NCBI GenBank assembly: GCA_963799395.1
Contig: CAWCWZ010000070.1
Span: 1 to 64,000, forward strand
DNA: 64,000 nt
Direction: 5' to 3'
Source: Bog-752 sp963799395
Lineage (GTDB): Bacteria > Actinomycetota > Thermoleophilia > UBA2241
Shown one piece after another: positions 8,283 through 19,334 of the stretch. A program made the position numbers and the translations under genes. The notes under the pieces are model-generated. The model ran no database searches, was not told the origin of the DNA, and was given only the letters and a program-made list of their open reading frames with translations. The stretch's first letter is position 1, and the number at the start of each line of letters is the position of its first letter.

Positions 8283-9083
8283 CTAGTCGGCGCCCAGAGC
8301 GGCGCGCCGGTGCCGGCAGTGAGGCATGGGGCATTCGGCCATGCGCTGGCGATCGCACATCTCGCAGCGTTGCTCGGCTGTGGACACGGGCAGGTCGTAG
8401 TGCGAGCGCGAGCCGTTGCCGCCCAGCCCCAGCGCCGCGTGCAGGGCCGCCGAGACGGCCTTCATGTCGTCGATGGCGTCGGCCTTTTCGTCTAAGTCGA
8501 CGAGTCCGATGCGGGCCGCCCGCTTGCGCACCCGCCCGTCGGGGACGCAGGCGAAGCGGTCGAGTCCGGCCGGCTGCCAGAGGCCGGCGCGGATCATTTC
8601 GCGGATCACCCAGAAGGCGCGCGACTTGAGGGCGCCGCCGGAGCAGGCGTAGAGGACGTCGACCACCGTCGCCGGTTCCGCCGGCCAGGGCAGGAGGCGC
8701 GCCCAGACGTCGCGGGTCTCGCTCAACCGGACGAAGTCGATGATGCGCCCCTTGCTGTCGGTGCGGGCCACCGGCGCGGCGGCGGCGAATCGCTCGATGT
8801 CGAAGCGGCGGTCGAAGATGTCGTCGGGCAGGCCGGCGGCCCGCAGGCGCTGCCAGTCGGCGCGCACCAGGGCCTCGGGCGCGGGCTGGGCGGCGAGCGC
8901 CCCGTAGCAGAGCAGCCGGTAGAAGAGCCGGCGCTGCGTGTGGGCGTCGCCCGAAAGGAAGCGCCGCTTTTCGTCGTCGTCGAGGAGCTCCGGGGGTCGG
9001 CGCTCGCTCGCTTCGTAGCGCTGGACGAGAAAGAGGACGTCGTCGCGGCGCTCGGTGTTGGTCAACGGTGCTTGGGTCTCCAC
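8283..9083 (-). CDS. Unknown protein with C-terminal Cys/His cluster
   Basis: The 266-residue product begins at GTG 9083, behind AGGAGGAG; the frame stays open much further upstream but with shadow composition. The body is alpha-helical and charged. Near its end lies the cluster CEMCDRQRMAECPMPHCRHRR, which could bind zinc or an Fe-S cluster. A helical core with the segment PDGRVRKRAARIGL is faintly reminiscent of HhH-GPD glycosylases, but I see no catalytic Asp motif and do not assign the family. It is convergent with the amidase gene (13 bases between stops) and divergent from the activase gene. Coding status is well supported by codon pattern and ribosome binding site. Confidence 0.75.
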   Translation of the reverse strand: METQAPLTNTERRDDVLFLVQRYEASERRPPELLDDDEKRRFLSGDAHTQRRLFYRLLCYGALAAQPAPEALVRADWQRLRAAGLPDDIFDRRFDIERFAAAAPVARTDSKGRIIDFVRLSETRDVWARLLPWPAEPATVVDVLYACSGGALKSRAFWVIREMIRAGLWQPAGLDRFACVPDGRVRKRAARIGLVDLDEKADAIDDMKAVSAALHAALGLGGNGSRSHYDLPVSTAEQRCEMCDRQRMAECPMPHCRHRRAALGAD

Positions 9084-9390
9084 GGCTCCTCCTGTGATCG
9101 CCAGGGACGATGGTGTCGTTCGTGCAGGCCAGCCGACCTTAGCCGCGCGGCGGCGGCTCGCGGAAGGTGACCGTGGCCCGCCCGGGGTGACATCGCCGGG
9201 CAGGCCGGTACACGACCTGCCGGCGACGGTCGTCCACCGCGCGCGCCTGCGGCGGAACAGTTGACCGAGAATGCGGAGGAAGATAGTCTTTAATCCACAC
9301 GGCGGGCGATGCTTGCGAGAAGCAGCTTCGCCCGCTACCCTACACGGGGCTCGCGTGCGGGTCCCGCGGGAGGTCTGAACACACTCCGGT
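9084..9390. other. Divergent intergenic region, no gene seen
   Basis: This 307-base stretch separates the starts of the Cys-cluster gene and the activase gene and should hold both promoters. A less G+C-rich patch around 9275-9300 is the most promoter-like part. I found no convincing -35/-10 pair, riboswitch or RNA gene in it. Confidence 0.5.
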
Positions 9391-12300
9391 ATGGCGTTCC
9401 TGGGCATAGACATCGGCTGCATCAGCCTCAAGGCCGCGCTGGTCGGCGAGGCTGACGAACGCGACCTCCTGGCGCGTGGCGCCACCCGGGCTCCCGACCT
9501 CTTCCACCTTTCGCCGTCGGGCCTCGCGCTGGCCGGCGGGCGCCCCGTGCTCGCGACGCACTACCGGCGCATCAAGGGCAGCCCGACCGAAGCCACCCGG
9601 GCCCTGCTCGACGAGCTCTTCGCGGTGGTGCCGGCGAGCGCGGTGCGTGGCGTGCGCGTCACCGGTTCCGGCGGCCGGCTCATCAGCCAGGCGCTCGAGG
9701 CCACCTACGAGAACGAGTTCAAGGCCATCGCGCGCGGCCTCTCCGGACTGCACCCCGACGTCGTCACTGTCTTCGAGATGGGCGGCGAGACGTCGAAGTT
9801 CCTGCGCCTCGACACCGACGCGACCACCGGCCGCACCGGCATCGCCGACTACCAGACCAACGGCGACTGCGCGGCCGGCACGGGTTCGTTCATGGACCAG
9901 CAGGCCAGTCGCCTGCTCTACGAGATCGAAGATGTGGGCGACATCGTCATCGCCGCCGGCCGGGCGGCCAACATCGCCGGGCGCTGCAGCGTGTTCGCCA
10001 AGTCCGACATGATCCACGCCCAGCAGAAGGGCTACCAGCCGCCCGAGGTCCTCAAGGGGCTGTGCGACGCCGTCATCCGCAACTACAAGGGCACCATCAC
10101 CAAGGGCAAGCTCATCGAGCCGCCCGTCGCCTTCATCGGCGGCGTCGCCGCCAACAAGGGCGCCGTGCAGGCCGTGCGCGACGCCTTCGGGCTCACCGAC
10201 GACGAGCTCTTCGTGCCCGACCTCTACGCCTGGATGGGCGCCGTCGGCGCCGGGCTGATCGAAGCCGACGCCGCGGCCGGCGCCGATCCCGGGACGGCCG
10301 GCTCGGGCGCTGTCACGCTCGATCCCGCGCGCCTGCCGGCGGCCGTCTTCCCAACGGCTGAGCCGCTGTCGACCGAGCGCGTGCTGCTGCTGCGCGACCT
10401 GGCCCGGCCCTACGAGTTCCCGGCCGACGGCGCGATCATCGACACGTTTCTCGGCATCGACGTCGGCTCGGTGTCGACCAACCTGGTCGTGCTCGACCGC
10501 GCGGGCGAGGTCGTCAAGGCGATCTACACCAAGACGCAGGCGCGTCCGGTCGAAGTCGTCGACGCCGGACTCGTCGAGATACGCGACGAGATCGGCGACC
10601 GCATCAGGGTGCTCGGCGTCGGCACTACCGGGTCCGGACGCGAGCTCATCGGCGAGCTCTGCGGCGCCGACCTCATCACCGACGAGATCACCGCCCACAA
10701 GACCGGCGCCGACTTCATCAGCCGCAGCATCGCCCGGCAGGTCGACACCATCTTCGAGATCGGCGGCCAGGACTCCAAGTTCATCTCCATGCAGGACGGC
10801 ATCGTCGTCGATTTCGCCATGAACGAGGCTTGCGCCGCCGGCACCGGCTCGTTCCTCGAGGAGCAGGCCGAGAAGCTCGGTATCGACATCGTGGGCGAGT
10901 TCGCCGACCTTGCCCTGCAGTCTCAGGCGCCCATCCGCCTGGGCGAACGCTGCACGGTCTTCATGGAGCGCGACGTCATGAGCTACCAGTCGCGCGGCGC
11001 GGCCCGCAAAGACCTGGTGGCCGGCCTCGCCTACTCGATCGCCTACAACTACCTGAACCGGCTCGTGCGCGAGCGCAAGATCGGCGACTGCATCTTCTTC
11101 CAGGGCGGCACCGCCTACAACGACGCCGTGGCCGCGGCTTTCGCCCAGATCCTCGGCAAGGAGATCGTCGTGCCGCCGCACAACGGCGTCATGGGTGCCA
11201 TCGGCATGGCGCTGCTGGCCCGCGAGCGCATGGGCCGCACCGGCGAGGTCACGACCTTCCGCGGCTGGGACCTCTCGGCCGTCGACTACACGGTCAAGGA
11301 CTTCGTCTGCAAGCACTGCACCAACGAGTGCGACATCCGTCAGTTCACGATCGAAGGCGAGAAGACCTACTGGGGCGACAAGTGCTCCGACCGCTACCGC
11401 AAGCGCGCCAAGGTCGACAAAGACCCGGTGATCGACGATCTCGTGGTGCTGCGCGAGCGCCTCCTGCTCTCGCCGTTCGAAGAGGCGGCCGAGCGCAGCG
11501 CGGCCGCCGCCCTCACCGTGGGTATCCCGCGCACCATGTACACGTTCGACCGCCTGCCGTTCTGGTCGACCTTCTTCGCTTCACTCGGCGTGCGGCCCCT
11601 TCTGTCGCGCGACACCGACAAGGGCATCCGCGAGAGCGGCGTCGACATGACCGTGGCCGAACCGTGCTTTCCCATCAGGGTCGCCCATGGGCACGTCGAG
11701 GCGCTGTTCGAAGAAGGAGCCGACTACGTCTTCCTGCCCAACGTCTTAAACGAGGAGACCGAGTTTCCCGAGGTCAACTCGCACGCCTGCCCCTGGGGCC
11801 AGACGCTGCCGTTCGTCATTCGCACGGCGCCGCGTCTCGAACGCTATCGCGACCGGCTGCTCACGCCCCGGGTGCGGTTCCGGCTCGGCGCCGCCGAGCT
11901 CGAGCGCGACCTGCGGCCGCTGGCCGTGGCCCTGGGCGCCACGCCGCGGCAGCTGCGCGAGGCGCTGGCGGCGGCCGGCGCCGCGCAAGAGGCGTTTCGC
12001 GGCTCACTCGCCGAGGCCGGGCGCAAGGCGCTCGCCGACCTCGACGCGTCGGGCGAGCTCGGTATCGTCGTCATCGGACGCCCGTACAACATGTACGACA
12101 AGGGCGTGAACATGGACATTCCGCGCAAGCTGCGCACCTTCTACGGCGTCAACGTCATCCCCATGGACTTCCTGCCGCTCACGGGCATTGAGGTGAGCGA
12201 CGTCGTGCCCAACATGTACTGGAACTACGGCCGCAAGATCCTGCAGGCCGCCAAGCTGGTCGGCGAACACGAGCGGCTGCACATCATCTACCTGACGAAC

Positions 12301-12537
12301 TTCAAGTGCGGGCCCGACTCCTACATCAAGCACTACATCCGGGCGGCCTCGGGCAAGCCCTTCCTCACGCTGCAGTTCGACGAACACCAGAACGACGCCG
12401 GCGCCATGACCCGCTGCGAAGCCTATCTCGACAGCAAGGGCTTCCTGCGCTGGTGGTCCCTCCCCTGCGACGACACGCTGGCCGACGAGTGCGACCCCGC
12501 CGCCGGCGAGCTGTCGGGCGCGCCGGTCCAGGCGTAG
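9391..12537 (+). CDS. CoA-substrate-specific activase, double BadF/HgdC-type ATPase with DUF2229-like region
   Basis: This 1048-residue protein carries two tandem ASKHA ATPase domains of the HgdC/BadF type, starting at FLGIDIGCISLK (residue 3) and FLGIDVGSVSTN (about 352). Each has the cysteines that hold a shared [4Fe-4S] cluster: DCAAGTGSF and RCSVFAKSD in the first, ACAAGTGSF and RCTVFMERD in the second. A Cys-rich segment (CKHCTNECDI, about 645) leads into a DUF2229/dehydratase-like region with CFPIRVAHGH and HACPWGQT. Characterised relatives are ATP-driven electron injectors that activate 2-hydroxyacyl-CoA dehydratases or benzoyl-CoA reductases. In many anaerobes the whole system is one protein of about 1400 residues; here the rest is the next gene, 9 bases on. 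No clear dehydratase subunit genes lie nearby, so the substrate is unknown. Confidence 0.9.
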   Translation: MAFLGIDIGCISLKAALVGEADERDLLARGATRAPDLFHLSPSGLALAGGRPVLATHYRRIKGSPTEATRALLDELFAVVPASAVRGVRVTGSGGRLISQALEATYENEFKAIARGLSGLHPDVVTVFEMGGETSKFLRLDTDATTGRTGIADYQTNGDCAAGTGSFMDQQASRLLYEIEDVGDIVIAAGRAANIAGRCSVFAKSDMIHAQQKGYQPPEVLKGLCDAVIRNYKGTITKGKLIEPPVAFIGGVAANKGAVQAVRDAFGLTDDELFVPDLYAWMGAVGAGLIEADAAAGADPGTAGSGAVTLDPARLPAAVFPTAEPLSTERVLLLRDLARPYEFPADGAIIDTFLGIDVGSVSTNLVVLDRAGEVVKAIYTKTQARPVEVVDAGLVEIRDEIGDRIRVLGVGTTGSGRELIGELCGADLITDEITAHKTGADFISRSIARQVDTIFEIGGQDSKFISMQDGIVVDFAMNEACAAGTGSFLEEQAEKLGIDIVGEFADLALQSQAPIRLGERCTVFMERDVMSYQSRGAARKDLVAGLAYSIAYNYLNRLVRERKIGDCIFFQGGTAYNDAVAAAFAQILGKEIVVPPHNGVMGAIGMALLARERMGRTGEVTTFRGWDLSAVDYTVKDFVCKHCTNECDIRQFTIEGEKTYWGDKCSDRYRKRAKVDKDPVIDDLVVLRERLLLSPFEEAAERSAAAALTVGIPRTMYTFDRLPFWSTFFASLGVRPLLSRDTDKGIRESGVDMTVAEPCFPIRVAHGHVEALFEEGADYVFLPNVLNEETEFPEVNSHACPWGQTLPFVIRTAPRLERYRDRLLTPRVRFRLGAAELERDLRPLAVALGATPRQLREALAAAGAAQEAFRGSLAEAGRKALADLDASGELGIVVIGRPYNMYDKGVNMDIPRKLRTFYGVNVIPMDFLPLTGIEVSDVVPNMYWNYGRKILQAAKLVGEHERLHIIYLTNFKCGPDSYIKHYIRAASGKPFLTLQFDEHQNDAGAMTRCEAYLDSKGFLRWWSLPCDDTLADECDPAAGELSGAPVQA

Positions 12538-12546
12538 CTCCACGAC

Positions 12547-14103
12547 ATGGTCGAGTACGGTTCACTGGTGGTGACAGGCGACGGCCGCGGCGCGGCGCCG
12601 GCCCCGCCGACCGATCCCCGGGTCGTGCAGGCGGTCCGCGATTTCGGGCTCGACGGACGCACCCTGTATCTGCCGCACATGCCCTACGGCGGCACCTACC
12701 TCCTGGCGGCGGCGATCCGCTCGATCGGCTTCGACTGCTGGCCCACCTCGCACTCCGACGATCGCACCCTCGAGCTCGGTGGCAAGGTCACCTCGGGTGA
12801 GGAGTGCTACCCGCAGAAGATCACCGTCGGCGACTTTCTGCGCATGATCGACGAGCTCGGGCGCGACAAGGTCGCCTTTCTCATGCCCGAAGCCAACGGC
12901 CCGTGCCGGTTCGGCCAGTACCGTCACCTCATTCGGCGCACGCTCGACGACCTCGGGTACACCGACGTGCCGGTCCTGACCATCACCTCCAACGACGGCT
13001 ACTCGTCGATCGGCCAGTACTCGCAGGACCTCATCCGTACGGCCTGGCGGGCGGTGGTGGCCCACGACGCGCTCATGAAGATGCTGCTCAAAACACGGCC
13101 CTACGAGACCGAGCCCGGGGCGGCGGACCAGGCGTACCTCGACGGCCTGCGCGATGTGGGCAAGGCCCTGTCGCTGCGCGACGCGACGCACAAGGAGCGG
13201 CTGGCGGCGACGGTGAGCGCGACGACGGCGGCGCGCGACCGGTTCCGCGCCGTGCCGGCGCGTTTCGACCGGTCGCGCCCCCTGATCGGCGTGGTCGGCG
13301 AGATCTTCTGCCGGCTGAACCAGTTCGCCAACGCCGACCTCATCCGCCTCGTCGAGGAGCAGGGCGGCGAGTGCTGGCTGTCCGACATCGCCGAATGGGT
13401 CTGGTACACCGACGACGAGCACGGGCGGCGCCTCGCCGCCGAAGGCCGCACGATCTCTCGCGAGAACCTCGTGCGCGTCATCAAGTCGAAGGTGCAGCGC
13501 CGCGACGAGCATGCCATTCTCGGCCCGTTCCACGACGAGTTCGTGGGCTACGAAGAGGCGCCCTCGGTGCACGACGTGCTCGAGCTCAGCTACCCGTATC
13601 TGCCCTACGACGGCGCCCTCGGCGAGATGGTGCTGAGCACCGGCACCGCGATCTATCTGCACGGCAAGGGCGCCGACGGCATCATCGATGTCAGCCCCTT
13701 CACCTGCATGAACGGCATCGTCACCGAGGCCATCTACCCGGCCGTCAGCCGTGACCTCGACGGCATGCCGATCCGCACGTTCTACTTCGACGGCACGCAG
13801 AGCGACATGGAACGCGACATCGGCATCTTCCTCGAGCTGGCGCGCACCTACCAGCGCCGCAAGAAGCCGGTGCGGCGCTACCCCGCCTCGTTCGGCGAGC
13901 GCCGGCGCCGCCTGACGGCCGACGAGTCGATCACGGCCGGTCTCGCACAAGCGGGTCGGGCGTGGCGACCTGGACCAACGCGCAAGAACAGAAGACGCAA
14001 GAGAGGGGCGGCGCGTACGCGCCGCCCCTCTCTTGCGTCAGAAGCGTCCTTGAGATTCCGCGCCCGTCAGCTGTCGCGACGCGAGGGGATCTCGTTGCCG
14101 TAG
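12547..14103 (+). CDS. Second subunit of the activase/dehydratase-like system (C-terminal half of the usual fusion)
   Basis: The 518-codon frame starts at ATG 12547, directly after the double-ATPase gene. It contains family landmarks such as LPHMPYGGTYLLAAA, GEECYPQKITVGDF and PEANGPCRFGQYRHL, which resemble 2-hydroxyglutaryl-CoA dehydratase-like domains with Cys ligands (ECYPQ, GPCRF, FCRLN, FTCMN). It presumably forms a complex with the preceding protein. The last 45 or so codons (after about residue 475) are odd: they read straight through a perfect 46-base terminator palindrome and into the end of the opposing small gene. No stop exists in any frame between 13930 and the palindrome, so the true stop has probably been lost by mutation or sequence error just upstream. 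Confidence 0.85.
   Translation: MVEYGSLVVTGDGRGAAPAPPTDPRVVQAVRDFGLDGRTLYLPHMPYGGTYLLAAAIRSIGFDCWPTSHSDDRTLELGGKVTSGEECYPQKITVGDFLRMIDELGRDKVAFLMPEANGPCRFGQYRHLIRRTLDDLGYTDVPVLTITSNDGYSSIGQYSQDLIRTAWRAVVAHDALMKMLLKTRPYETEPGAADQAYLDGLRDVGKALSLRDATHKERLAATVSATTAARDRFRAVPARFDRSRPLIGVVGEIFCRLNQFANADLIRLVEEQGGECWLSDIAEWVWYTDDEHGRRLAAEGRTISRENLVRVIKSKVQRRDEHAILGPFHDEFVGYEEAPSVHDVLELSYPYLPYDGALGEMVLSTGTAIYLHGKGADGIIDVSPFTCMNGIVTEAIYPAVSRDLDGMPIRTFYFDGTQSDMERDIGIFLELARTYQRRKKPVRRYPASFGERRRRLTADESITAGLAQAGRAWRPGPTRKNRRRKRGAARTRRPSLASEASLRFRARQLSRREGISLP
13994..14039. terminator. Bidirectional terminator palindrome
   Basis: This is a perfect 23-bp inverted repeat with no unpaired loop bases, A+G-rich on its left arm (GACGCAAGAGAGGGGC...). 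It lies between the activase operon and the convergent small gene, so it can serve both. The activase frame runs through it, which is abnormal. Confidence 0.88.
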
Positions 14104-14237
14104 TAGTGGGGCAGGGCGCCTTTGTTGTGGCGACCGTACGAGCGCAGGAGGTCGACGCTGACACCCGAAGGCGTGCGCATGGCTTCGCCGGTGTCGCTGA
14201 GGATACGGCCGAGAGAGATGAGGACACGGTTGGTCAT
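14067..14237 (-). CDS. Small conserved-looking protein of unknown function
   Basis: This 56-residue gene starts at ATG 14237 with a strong GAAGGAGGG ribosome binding site 6 bases upstream. The product begins MTNRVLISLGRILSDTGEA, continues with a short segment RTPSGVSVDLLRSYGRHN, and ends in a polar tail. It is not hydrophobic enough to be a membrane peptide and has no signal sequence. An A+T-rich stretch just upstream (14250-14295) is a likely promoter. I recognise no family. The clear ribosome binding site, convergent terminator and low-G+C upstream region argue for a real gene. Confidence 0.65.
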   Translation of the reverse strand: MTNRVLISLGRILSDTGEAMRTPSGVSVDLLRSYGRHNKGALPHYYGNEIPSRRDS

Positions 14238-14442
14238 GGCAACCCTCCTTCGAGGTAAAAACACAGGGTAATGTGCAATCTGTCACAATATCTCCGGGGC
14301 GGCGAGCCGCGAAACGGGGCGGGCGAGAGGGCCGACCGGCATGGCGTATGCTCGTGTGCGGGCCGTCGCGGCGGGTGACGGTCCGTCGCGACCGGGGTCG
14401 CGGTCACGGCTGCCCCGACAGGCGGCGACTGGAAGGACGGAC

Positions 14443-14763
14443 ATGAACGGACCTCAGCCGGTGACGGCGGACCTCGCGGCCTTGAGCGAGTTCGCTCGTG
14501 ACGGGATCGTCATCAAGAGCATCGTCGAGAACGACCACCACAAGGTCATCCTGTTCGCGCTCGCCGCCGGACAGGAGCTCTCCGAGCACACCGCCAGCGT
14601 GCCGGCCACGATCCACGTGGTGAGCGGTGCGGGCGCGGTCGAGCTGGCCGGGCAGGAGCACGAGGCCCGACCCGGAATGCTGTACTACATGCCGGCCGAG
14701 CTCAGGCATGCGGTGCGGGCGCGGGAAGACCTGGTCTTCCTGCTCACCATGTTCCGCACGTAG
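14443..14763 (+). CDS. Small cupin-domain protein
   Basis: The 106-residue protein is a single cupin barrel. It shows the ALAAGQELSEHTA strand with the metal-ligand-like Glu and His, a GAGAVELAGQEHEARPGMLYYMPAELRHAV second motif, and a hydrophobic end. Cupins of this size bind metals or small ligands and often act as sensors or isomerases; the sequence does not say which. ATG 14443 follows GGAAGGA. In-frame codons upstream exist but have no binding site and an unnatural composition. The GerMN lipoprotein gene follows after 55 bases on the same strand, so the two may share a transcript. Confidence 0.85.
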   Translation: MNGPQPVTADLAALSEFARDGIVIKSIVENDHHKVILFALAAGQELSEHTASVPATIHVVSGAGAVELAGQEHEARPGMLYYMPAELRHAVRAREDLVFLLTMFRT

Positions 14764-14818
14764 GGATCGGCACGCGCGTCCCGCGAAAGCGGGGCGGCGA
14801 CGACGCGGGGGGCCCGAG

Positions 14819-15778
14819 ATGGGAATCAGAAGACACGCTTCGCCGGCCCGGATCGTCGGTCGGATCGCGGGGCCGTCGCTGGCCGCGCTTGGCGTGCTTG
14901 CGGCCGCCGCGGGACTGCTCGTTGCCTGTGGAGGCAACGCCGCGCCCCAGGCGACGGCGACCGTCACCGTGACCGCCTCGCCGTCGGCGTCGCCGAACGC
15001 CTCGCCGTCGCCGAAGACGATGCCCAGCGGTACAGCCACCTCGAGCGTGTCGGTCTACTTTCTGCGCCCGATCGGCGGCTCGCAGCCAGACCACGGGCCG
15101 TTTGTCGCCACCGCGCATCGGGCCGTTCCCGTGACCAGGGCGGTCGCGACGGCCGCCATGAACGCCCTGCTCGCGGGCCCAACGGCGCGCGACCGAGCCA
15201 TCGGCATGACCAGTGACCTCCCGGCTGGCACGACGCTGCGCGGCGTGACCATCGCCGGGGGGGTCGCGACCGTCGACCTTTCGAGCGCCTTCGCCGTGGC
15301 GGGCACAACGCCGGACATGACCGCGAGACTTGCCCAGGTCGTCTACACGCTCACCCAGTTCCCTTCGGTCGGCAGGGGCGTGCTCTTCAAGGTCGACGGC
15401 AAGGCGTTGACATCCTTCGGCGCCACCGCTGCGAACCTTACGCGGCCGCAGCGGCGCGCCGACTACGAGTCGGTGACGCCGCCGATCTTCGTCGAGAGCC
15501 CGGCGCCGTTCGACAACGTGGCCGGAAAGGCCGTCGTGATCGGCACGGCCAACGTGTTCGAAGCGACGTTCCGGGCAAAGCTCGTCGACGCCGCTGGACG
15601 TGAGATGACCACCATGACGGTGACGGCGACATCCGGGAGCGGCACGCGTGGCCAGTTCATGTTCAACATCCCCATCATGACCACGGCGACGGCCGGCAAG
15701 CTGCTTGTCTGGGACCCGTCGGCTGAGAACGGCTCCGCGCTGCACACCGTGACCATTCCGCTGACGTTCCGCCACTGA
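14819..15778 (+). CDS. GerMN/Gmad2 lipoprotein
   Basis: This 319-residue lipoprotein has a basic N terminus, a hydrophobic stretch and a lipobox LLVACGG whose cysteine would be lipidated. A Thr/Ser/Pro-rich linker follows. A GerMN domain (about 78-205) contains SVYFLRPIGG and the signature GVTIAGGVATVDLSSAF, followed by a Gmad2 Ig-like domain (about 220-319) beginning IFVESPAPFDNVAGKAVVIGT. GerMN was named from the Bacillus germination protein GerM, but in actinobacteria the domain is common in envelope lipoproteins such as LpqB and does not prove sporulation. It probably sits on the outer face of the membrane. There is no strong ribosome binding site; the ATG was chosen because it gives an intact signal sequence. 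Confidence 0.88.
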   Translation: MGIRRHASPARIVGRIAGPSLAALGVLAAAAGLLVACGGNAAPQATATVTVTASPSASPNASPSPKTMPSGTATSSVSVYFLRPIGGSQPDHGPFVATAHRAVPVTRAVATAAMNALLAGPTARDRAIGMTSDLPAGTTLRGVTIAGGVATVDLSSAFAVAGTTPDMTARLAQVVYTLTQFPSVGRGVLFKVDGKALTSFGATAANLTRPQRRADYESVTPPIFVESPAPFDNVAGKAVVIGTANVFEATFRAKLVDAAGREMTTMTVTATSGSGTRGQFMFNIPIMTTATAGKLLVWDPSAENGSALHTVTIPLTFRH

Positions 15779-15844
15779 GACGCGAGGCACTCGGCGGGGC
15801 GCCGGCCGCTGGCCCCTCGCAGCCTTCGCCGGCTTGCGGCTCCG

Positions 15845-16321
15845 CTACCGCGCGAAGGGGTAGCGCACCTCGGTCAGGTAGTCGGCCGACCGCCGGCCTT
15901 CGGCGGGTCCTTCGAGGAAGACCTCGGTGACCGGGCCGGCGAGCCGGTAGCCCACCGCCTCGAGCTCGGCGGCGAGCGCGGCGTGGGCCTCGCCGAGGGT
16001 ACCGTAGGGGCCGCGGTGACGAACGATCATCGCGTGGTGGGACGGGATGAGGCTGGTGCGCAGATCGCCGATGCGGTCGGGCACGTGGCCCTCGCCATCG
16101 GGGGCGACTGCGCGGCAGACCTCGTAGTCCGCGTCGGCCGGGTCGTACTCACCGGCTTCGAAGAAGCGCGCCATGAGGGGCCCCTCGGCGGTGGCGCCGG
16201 CCCGCTCGAGGGTCGCGGCCAGGCGCGCCGCGCGCTCGCTGAGCTTGCGCACGGGGCCGCGTCCGCCGAGACAGGCGACGACCTGCTCGGGAATGCGCGT
16301 CAGCTCGATCTCGTAGTCCAT
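15845..16321 (-). CDS. GyrI-like / AraC effector-binding domain protein
   Basis: The 158-residue protein is a free-standing GyrI-like domain. It starts with the typical strand (IELTRIPEQVVACLGGRG), has a middle helix (LAATLERAG) and RFFEAGEYDPADADYEVCRAV, and ends with TEVFLEGPAEGR...YLTEVRYPF. Such domains bind small hydrophobic or cationic ligands, usually as part of transcription regulators. This one has no DNA-binding part, so it may be a ligand-sequestering or hydrolytic stand-alone member. It lies 24 bases after mutY on the same strand. Confidence 0.85.
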   Translation of the reverse strand: MDYEIELTRIPEQVVACLGGRGPVRKLSERAARLAATLERAGATAEGPLMARFFEAGEYDPADADYEVCRAVAPDGEGHVPDRIGDLRTSLIPSHHAMIVRHRGPYGTLGEAHAALAAELEAVGYRLAGPVTEVFLEGPAEGRRSADYLTEVRYPFAR

Positions 16322-16345
16322 CCTCGGCGCATGGTACCGCGCCGC

Positions 16346-17181
16346 TCAGCGCGGGCGCACCGTTACCCGGTCGCCGCGGAGCGTCACGAGGCCGTCGGCG
16401 GCGAGACTGTCGACCACCGCGCGGCAGTCGGTGAGCGTGAGGTCGAGCGCCGCGGCGGCCGCGGAGAGCGACAGCGGACCGCCCTCGAGCAGGGTGCGCA
16501 GCAGACGGGCGCGGCGCTGCCGGTGCGAACCGGCAAAGGGCGTTTGCCTCGTGAGCGGGGCGATGCCCGTGACGCGCGTGGTGAGCACGAGGGAGCCGTA
16601 GTCCATGAGGGCGTTGTGCCAGTCGCGCGAGCGTCCGCGCGGCAGCGCGGCCTCGGCGATGGCCTGCAAGGCCGCGGGGCGCAGATCGCGCGGCAGGTCG
16701 AGCCTGTGGGTGAGCACTCGACGCACGTTGGCGTCGACCGCCGCGAAGTCGGCGTTGTGCGCGAAGATGAGCACGGCGCGGGCGGTGTATGGGCCCACGC
16801 CCGGCAGGGCGCGCAGGCCTTCGAGGTCGGCCGGCAGGCGATCGCCCGCCGCTTCGGCGCAGCGCTTGAGGCGCAGCGCGCGGTTGTTGTAGCCGAGCCC
16901 GAGCCAGGCCGACAGCACGTCGGCGAGGGGGGCGGCGGCGAGGCTGGCGAGGGTCGGGAAGCGCGCAAGGAAGGCCGGAAAGCGATCGACCACGCGCGGC
17001 GCCTGCGTCTGCTGCAGCATGACCTCGCTCAGGAGGACGGCGTAGGGATCGGTCGTGTGCCGCCAGGGCAGGTCGCGGCCGTTTGCCGCGTACCAGTCGA
17101 GCAGCTCCGTCTGCAGCGCCGCCAGTCGTTCCGGCGCGAGCCACGGCGCGGCGCTCTGCGTCGGCGCCCGCCGTCCGCCGG

Positions 17182-17185
<4 letters not shown>
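16346..17185 (-). CDS. mutY: A/G-specific adenine glycosylase MutY, lacking the Fe-S cluster and NUDIX domain
   Basis: The 279-residue protein has the HhH-GPD glycosylase fold. The catalytic Glu is in SEVMLQQTQ, the hairpin is LPGVGPYTARAV and the catalytic Asp is in AVDANVRRVL. It should remove adenine mispaired with 8-oxoguanine. After NALMDYGSLVLTTR, where most MutY proteins have four cysteines for a [4Fe-4S] cluster, there are no cysteines. The C-terminal NUDIX-like recognition domain is replaced by about 65 residues that look like a winged helix (RQRRARLLRTLLEGGPLSL...). The GTG start overlaps the stop of the ABC-F gene as GTGA, indicating a coupled operon. Confidence 0.9.
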
Positions 17186-19179
<1,994 letters not shown>

Positions 19180-19334
19180 GGGCGACCAGGTTGCTACCAG
19201 AGCCGCGGCGAGTGCGGCCGCGGCACCGGCCGGCGCCGCCGGCTTCGCGGGCGGGGCCGGACGGCCTCGCGATGTTCGGGCCCGCTACCTCGGCGCCTCG
19301 GCGGCCGGCGACCGCACGCTGCCGGCCTCTCGCG

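Noticed and set aside
9340..11316. 658-codon minus-strand frame opposite the activase gene
   Set aside because: It is a mirror-frame artefact; the plus strand has two intact ATPase domains.
14819..15778. GerMN domain as proof of endospore formation
   Set aside because: The domain is widespread in non-sporulating actinobacterial lipoproteins and no other sporulation gene specific to endospores is seen.
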